This document shows, in pieces, positions 59,235-64,000 of a stretch of DNA of 64,000 bases. The notes below the pieces were generated by a model, which saw only the letters and a list, made by a program, of their open reading frames with translations, searched no databases and was not told the origin of the DNA. Source of the DNA: Zychaea mexicana (Eukaryota; Mucoromycota; Mucoromycetes; Mucorales; Lichtheimiaceae); the NCBI RefSeq assembly GCF_025766255.1, contig NW_026516708.1:1-64000 (forward strand), in the 5' to 3' direction. Both the position numbers and the translations under genes were made by a program. Position 1 is the stretch's first letter. Every line of letters starts with the position of its first letter.

Positions 59235-62200
59235 ATGGAGACCAGAGGGCTCATTCAGCAATGGCTCATTTCATCGCAAACGGAGGTCAAACCTTCGTTA
59301 CTGGCACAAATCCTCCTTGGTAAATAAAACAAAACCATATCCAAGACGAGACGAAGATAAAGCTAATCATATGTAACCAGACATCACACGCGATCCAAGC
59401 AGCATATTGACCGTGACGGATATTCTGTCGACACAACAAGGAAATGATCCACGAAAATGTAAAGATAAAATTTTGGTCGTACTTAAGATCATGACATTGT
59501 CAAAAATTTAATTCATGCTTGATTATTGTAGGTGTTGATTTACTTGCACAAGTCACGTTACATAGTCGTTCAACGATCATTGATGCTGCAGGTTCGAGAA
59601 GACAAAGATCAAGAATTCGCGACTTTCATTTATGCGAGTAGTCTACTAACTCTTACTATGCAACAATAGTGGATGGCTTGTTGAATTTCGCGTGTCAGCG
59701 GTTGGATCAGCAGCACCCAATTATTGTGGCACGGTGCCTCGATATGATCAAGTGTTTGATGGAAAGTAGCAACATCAGCGGAGCAAGCGCAATGATGACA
59801 TGTGAAAGGTAAGTTTCTGATCCGTAGCGGAATGCGTGTTACGAAAACTGATGATCTTTCTCTCCTTCAACCATACAGTATGATCAGTAATCTACCAAAC
59901 CACAAAATGCACCAAGACGCACGATACAAAACTTTAATGATAATCGATAAACTTTTGCAAAATCATGTGGAAGGTATATAAGCGACTCCTTGTCCTTGCG
60001 TTTCAACTATCCATTACTACACCTGCCACTTTACTGATAATGAGATTTGATACGTGTATTAGACTTACGACAAGGGCATTTTGACTTCGTCAGTGGGTTT
60101 ATTGCGCTAATCGATGGAGAGAAGGATCCTCGAAACTTGTTGATTTGCTTTGAGCTGGTGCGAGACGTGATTGCAAAATTCGACATATCATCTCATATTG
60201 AGGTAAAACAAAAAAGAGAGGATCAAACGACAATAACAGTATGAAAAAAGGAACTAACATAATGATATCTGTGTGTGTGTGTATGATATACAGGATCTTT
60301 TTGATTTTGTATTTTGCTACTTTCCAATAACCTTCAAGCCACCGCCAAATGATCCATACCAAATTACAACAGAAGACCTAAAGCAAAGTTTAAGGTAATC
60401 TAGTCTCTCCTTAGGTATTTCTTGTAGCGCATTTGGACTCAGTAAGGATTGAACAATATATGTACTGTAGGCAATGTCTTGCTTCGACACCTTATTTCGC
60501 CAACTTTGCGACACCGCTATTAATCGATAAGTTGCTGACCTCTACCGGCAGTGCCAAGGTAGTAACCATAATGATTGCCTACAAAAAGGAGAAATGGGCC
60601 GCATGTGAATTGCTTACACCACATTTCGCATATCCGTGCTAGAGAGATACCATGGAGACAATCGGACTGTGCGCTCCTGCATACGGGGCCCATGCATTAT
60701 TACCGCACGCACAAAGTATATTTGACATTCTTGCCAAAGAGGTAAGTAATTGAAGAGAAGAATATGCCAAGTAGCGTGTGGTGATAAAATTTCTTTTTTG
60801 CTTCAGGTGTACAATGCCGGTTCAGTTACCATGGAGACCACTGCCCTGGAAACGATTCATAACGTGGTTGCTACGCTAGCCAGCGGCATCTGTGTCGCAG
60901 ACATACGCGTGCCTGTAGAAAAGGCAATCTGGTCATTGCTTGATCCTTGCGTAACACAATTGCAGCATCCCGAATCCAAAAATGCAAAGTCAGCTGGCTA
61001 CATTTTGCGTGCAGCTGCATCGGCAGCAGGTATTTCGAAAAGAGTCAGCTTATTTTTTTACATGTGTTTGTTTTATATATTTATCCCTGTACATCGTCAT
61101 CGTTTAATATATCTAGATCCGGCATGTGCTTGCGTTGTACATACCATTGTCCCGATGTTGACCGGTTTAATACATACGGACGATTCACCTATTCGACGGA
61201 AAGCCATTGTGGATATTTTCATTGAGATCTTGAAGGGCAACAACAGCTTATATGGATCGTTGGACGAAATAACGAATAAAAGCACAAGGATGGGTAAGTT
61301 AGCGCCAAAACAATTGTTCGAGAGAAGAATGGTTAATTATTTACTGATCGTCAGAGGAAATAAACAATTAGTTCGATAATAGCTAACATGATTGCCCTTT
61401 AGATGATGATGACAGCTTGTCACCATTGGCAACTTATAAGCAGGAAATTTTGACAGCGTTCATGTCAGCATTATCTTCAGAAGACGAACATTTACGGCTT
61501 TCTGGCATTAAAGGAATCAGATTAATGGTCGTAATACGACGATTTCTTCTACCAGATGAGGTATTTGAAAAAAAAATACATGTCTCGTCTAAATATCGGG
61601 TTGCAGTTACTAACATGTAATTTTCTTTTTATTTAATTTACGTGACATTAGTTTGAACACGTTATCCAGCATCTAATACGTATATTCATTGCCTATATAG
61701 AAGACCAAACAAGGTATGATGAAAGGAGCGACAGTATCCACAATACAAAGATAAAAAGAGGTGAAACAAATTTTGAGTAATCGTTATAAAATATGCTTTC
61801 CTACCTAGTCGAGCTGCTTTAGCAACGCTTGTCATCATATGCAAAGTAGATCCTACATCAATTGAGCATCATGTCTTGCCAGTATTGTTAGATCGTCTCT
61901 CTGACGGTGGTGACATGATTGCGGATGACTTTTCATATGCTCTAGAAGCATTGGATGCATTATCATTCCAGCCACAAATAGCGCGTGCCACGGTCCCGTC
62001 ATTGATGGATAAATTGGGCGTTTATCTTAGTCGCAAAGGTAAAGTAGCTTGTAATCGCGTTAAATATAGTAAAATATATTTATTATTCAGTTTTGAAACT
62101 AACTTTTTCACGGCGTATTACAAACAATAGATGGCAGCGAATTTCATTTTGCCCATAGTCTTACACGAAGCATATTAACTGCCATTCGATCCACATCTAA

Positions 62201-64000
62201 AAACCCACAAATGATTGAATTGGCACAACGACTGGTGTTTCCTCAATTCTTATTGCAAAGTATTAAGGCAGCACTTGGTTCATCTGATGCTTGGCGACTC
62301 GATAAAGAACTCATTAATTTATGGGGTACGTTATTAAAAAGAAGAAGGCGGATATCTACCGTCTTTCGCTATCATTACTTGTCTCATTGTCCCAACCTAC
62401 TGTTCTAACACATAAATCCGTCGTGTTTATAATTTATAGCATTGACACTAGCTATAATTCAGCGCAACTCCAGCGCAAGGTATAAAATTTTATTTACAAA
62501 TCATCACTGACCCTTTTTCAGCGTTTTTATAACTTACTTAATAACTGTTATTATCAGGTATCAGCAAACTGTAATAGTAGATGCCTTTAACGTTTTCGTT
62601 TATGGTGACTTATCGACTGTGCCGATACAAACAGATAAATGCCAACCGTTACTGGTAAGTATCGCAAAGAGGGCGAGCTGCTCTCGACCATTGTAAATCG
62701 GCAGTAATAGAGAAAAAACTCACGAAAAAACAATGGTAGCTTATTCCGGCAACAACGTCCAATGCTGATATATCCGTCTTATTCCCTGCAATAGCTGGCA
62801 ATTGCAAAGAAGAGGTACTGAATATCTTTAGTTATTATTTGTTGAGGCCTTGAAAACAAATCTTTAAATTTACTAATGGATGAACATGCTATCGTCAACA
62901 AGGTTGAAGCACCTGTACCATCATGTCCGGAACTGATAGGCAACCTTGGATTATCGGTTACAAAACAAGAATTCCTATTTTCCCAAAAACTTGCAATCGC
63001 ACGTATTGTTGGTTCCATAGCTAACAAATGTAAAAACGGTAGGTAGTGCTATATGTAGCTAGAAGAGAAGGGTAACATAATATTCCTGCAAACAACTGTA
63101 TTTATTAAAAATAATGCCACCACGTATTAGCCAAGATGCCCGACTCCATCAAAGCACTTGTAACGAACCATCTCATACCCACGATCAACAATACTACTAC
63201 ATCTAGTGCTTCTGAACCTGCCCGGCGTGCTTCTGTATTTTTATTAAGCTGGGTAAGCTATGCTGTTCCATGCAATTGAGGCGGAAAGGATCTTGGCTTA
63301 ACAAGGAGATGGGTGCAGTTAAAAAAGAACCTGTAAATTTGAGGACAGCAAAAACTGACAATTTATTTATAGCTTGCAAAAGCACTATTAATTAAAGGCC
63401 ATAAACTCGGTTTTGAGCTGCTGGACAGCCTGCTCCAACAACTTCAATCTCCAGACGATTTAGGAGCAGAAGCAGCAGAAAGCTTTATCGTCATTTTACA
63501 TGACGACGACCTTGTCTTGACCAAGGCTGCTTTTGCCAAAATTTCAGTAAGTTACATTCTATGCTCATAATCGCCACTTACATGAAGAGTAAATGACTAT
63601 ACTGCAAGAGTTGGTTGAGTATAAGAAGGCTAAAGCTTTTGTTCATGATGTTTAGATCTTGTACAAACAACGTGTTTTCTATCATTGCATATCTGCACTT
63701 ATTAAAGGTGCTGAAAGTTCATCAGAAGGTATATGAGTGTCTGCACACTATATGTGGCATGAGATTTATTATTGTTCGATAGAGCTAAGAACAAAAAAAG
63801 TGGAAATCATGGCTTAAATCATTAACGTATATCCAATCATCACTTAGTTATAAGAATCAATCATCTTGTCGCATTTTCGCATATTATCAACAACATTCCA
63901 ACCCAAATTATAACTAATGAAATCCAAAAGGTAAAAGAAACTTTAGAGTTTATGTTGTCTCCTTATTATTCTGTGTGTACTTACAGGTTATTATTCTGCA
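59235..64000 (+). CDS. MMS19: MMS19/Met18, Fe-S protein targeting factor (3' end cut by window)
   Basis: Twenty-four exons were read, and all internal phases close: 59235-59319, 59381-59458, 59532-59591, 59670-59808, 59879-59973, 60063-60202, 60294-60394, 60471-60558, 60643-60741, 60807-61029, 61117-61293, 61403-61560, 61652-61713, 61809-62038, 62131-62325, 62440-62479, 62558-62654, 62740-62814, 62903-63038, 63131-63252, 63373-63546, 63656-63728, 63848-63930, and 63987 to the edge. About 914 codons are present; family members are about 1030 aa, so roughly the last 100 are missing. MMS19 is a HEAT-repeat member of the cytosolic iron-sulfur targeting complex that loads clusters onto DNA-repair and replication enzymes. 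Diagnostic N-terminal blocks are GEKDPRNLLICFELV and FCYFPITFKPPPNDPY. Near the right edge the HEAT repeats ALLIKGHKLGFELLDSLLQQ and ILYKQRVFYHCISALI match the MMS19 C-terminal region. Confidence 0.93.

Noticed and set aside
62815..62902. Possible frameshift in MMS19 between exons 18 and 19
   Set aside because: An 88-nt intron with a good TTACTAATG branch site and an AAG acceptor at 62902 restores frame, so no frameshift is needed.
1..64000. CRISPR arrays, prokaryotic operons, phage or viral genes
   Set aside because: The window is eukaryotic with spliced genes throughout. No spaced direct repeats and no viral signature were seen.

Overview
The window looks like a chromosomal segment of a filamentous early-diverging fungus, most likely Mucoromycota (Mucorales-like). 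The reasons are many short GT-AG introns (mostly 50-130 bases), fungal-specific proteins (Tvp15, Pam17, Hap2, Erg3, Mob2), and a small secreted double-psi beta-barrel protein of a type common in these fungi. This placement is inferred from the sequence; no search was run. There is no operon structure, no rRNA, no convincing tRNA, no CRISPR array and no intact transposon.

Layout, left to right. At the left edge is a fragment of a minus-strand gene (35-457). Next come a minus-strand multi-pass membrane protein (765-1866), a 3.5 kb gene-free stretch, a secreted DPBB protein (5425-5808, +), an NAD(P)-dependent aldehyde dehydrogenase (7640-9665, -), Tvp15/COPI-associated protein (10929-11893, +), Pam17 (12167-12898, -), Mob2-like protein (14736-15810, +), a MIT-domain protein (16059-17841, -) and the large GCN1 gene (18284-27581, -, 13 exons, 2747 aa). 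These are followed by an unknown one-helix membrane protein (29249-30064, +), a VHS-GAT adaptor (32083-35079, +, 11 exons), an IQ-motif coiled-coil protein (35702-38549, +) and an uncertain small membrane protein (about 39156-39790, -). A 6.8 kb gene-poor block follows. Then come Hap2/NF-YA (46588-47547, -), another 3.5 kb empty block, sterol C-5 desaturase Erg3 (51101-52476, +), a small DEUBAD-like plus AT-hook protein (54627-55450, -), a glutathione-S-transferase-like protein (55671-56555, -) and MMS19 (59235 to the right edge, +, 24 exons seen, C-terminus missing).

The genes are mostly conserved eukaryotic housekeeping functions: translational stress control (GCN1), CCAAT transcription (Hap2), Fe-S protein maturation (MMS19), ergosterol synthesis (Erg3), mitochondrial import (Pam17), Golgi/endosomal traffic (Tvp15, VHS-GAT, MIT protein), polarity signalling (Mob2), and aldehyde and glutathione detoxification. 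I see no functional clustering. Exon-intron models were built by hand from splice signals, reading phase and family resemblance; for the multi-exon genes the phases close exactly.

The points most worth a second look are very small exons in Tvp15 (10 nt, and perhaps 3 nt) and Erg3 (19 nt), a DEUBAD-like/AT-hook protein, a strongly recurrent intergenic word TACAGTA/TACTGTA, and G-rich simple repeats in and around the VHS-GAT and IQ-motif genes. I did not find evidence of a new multi-gene system.
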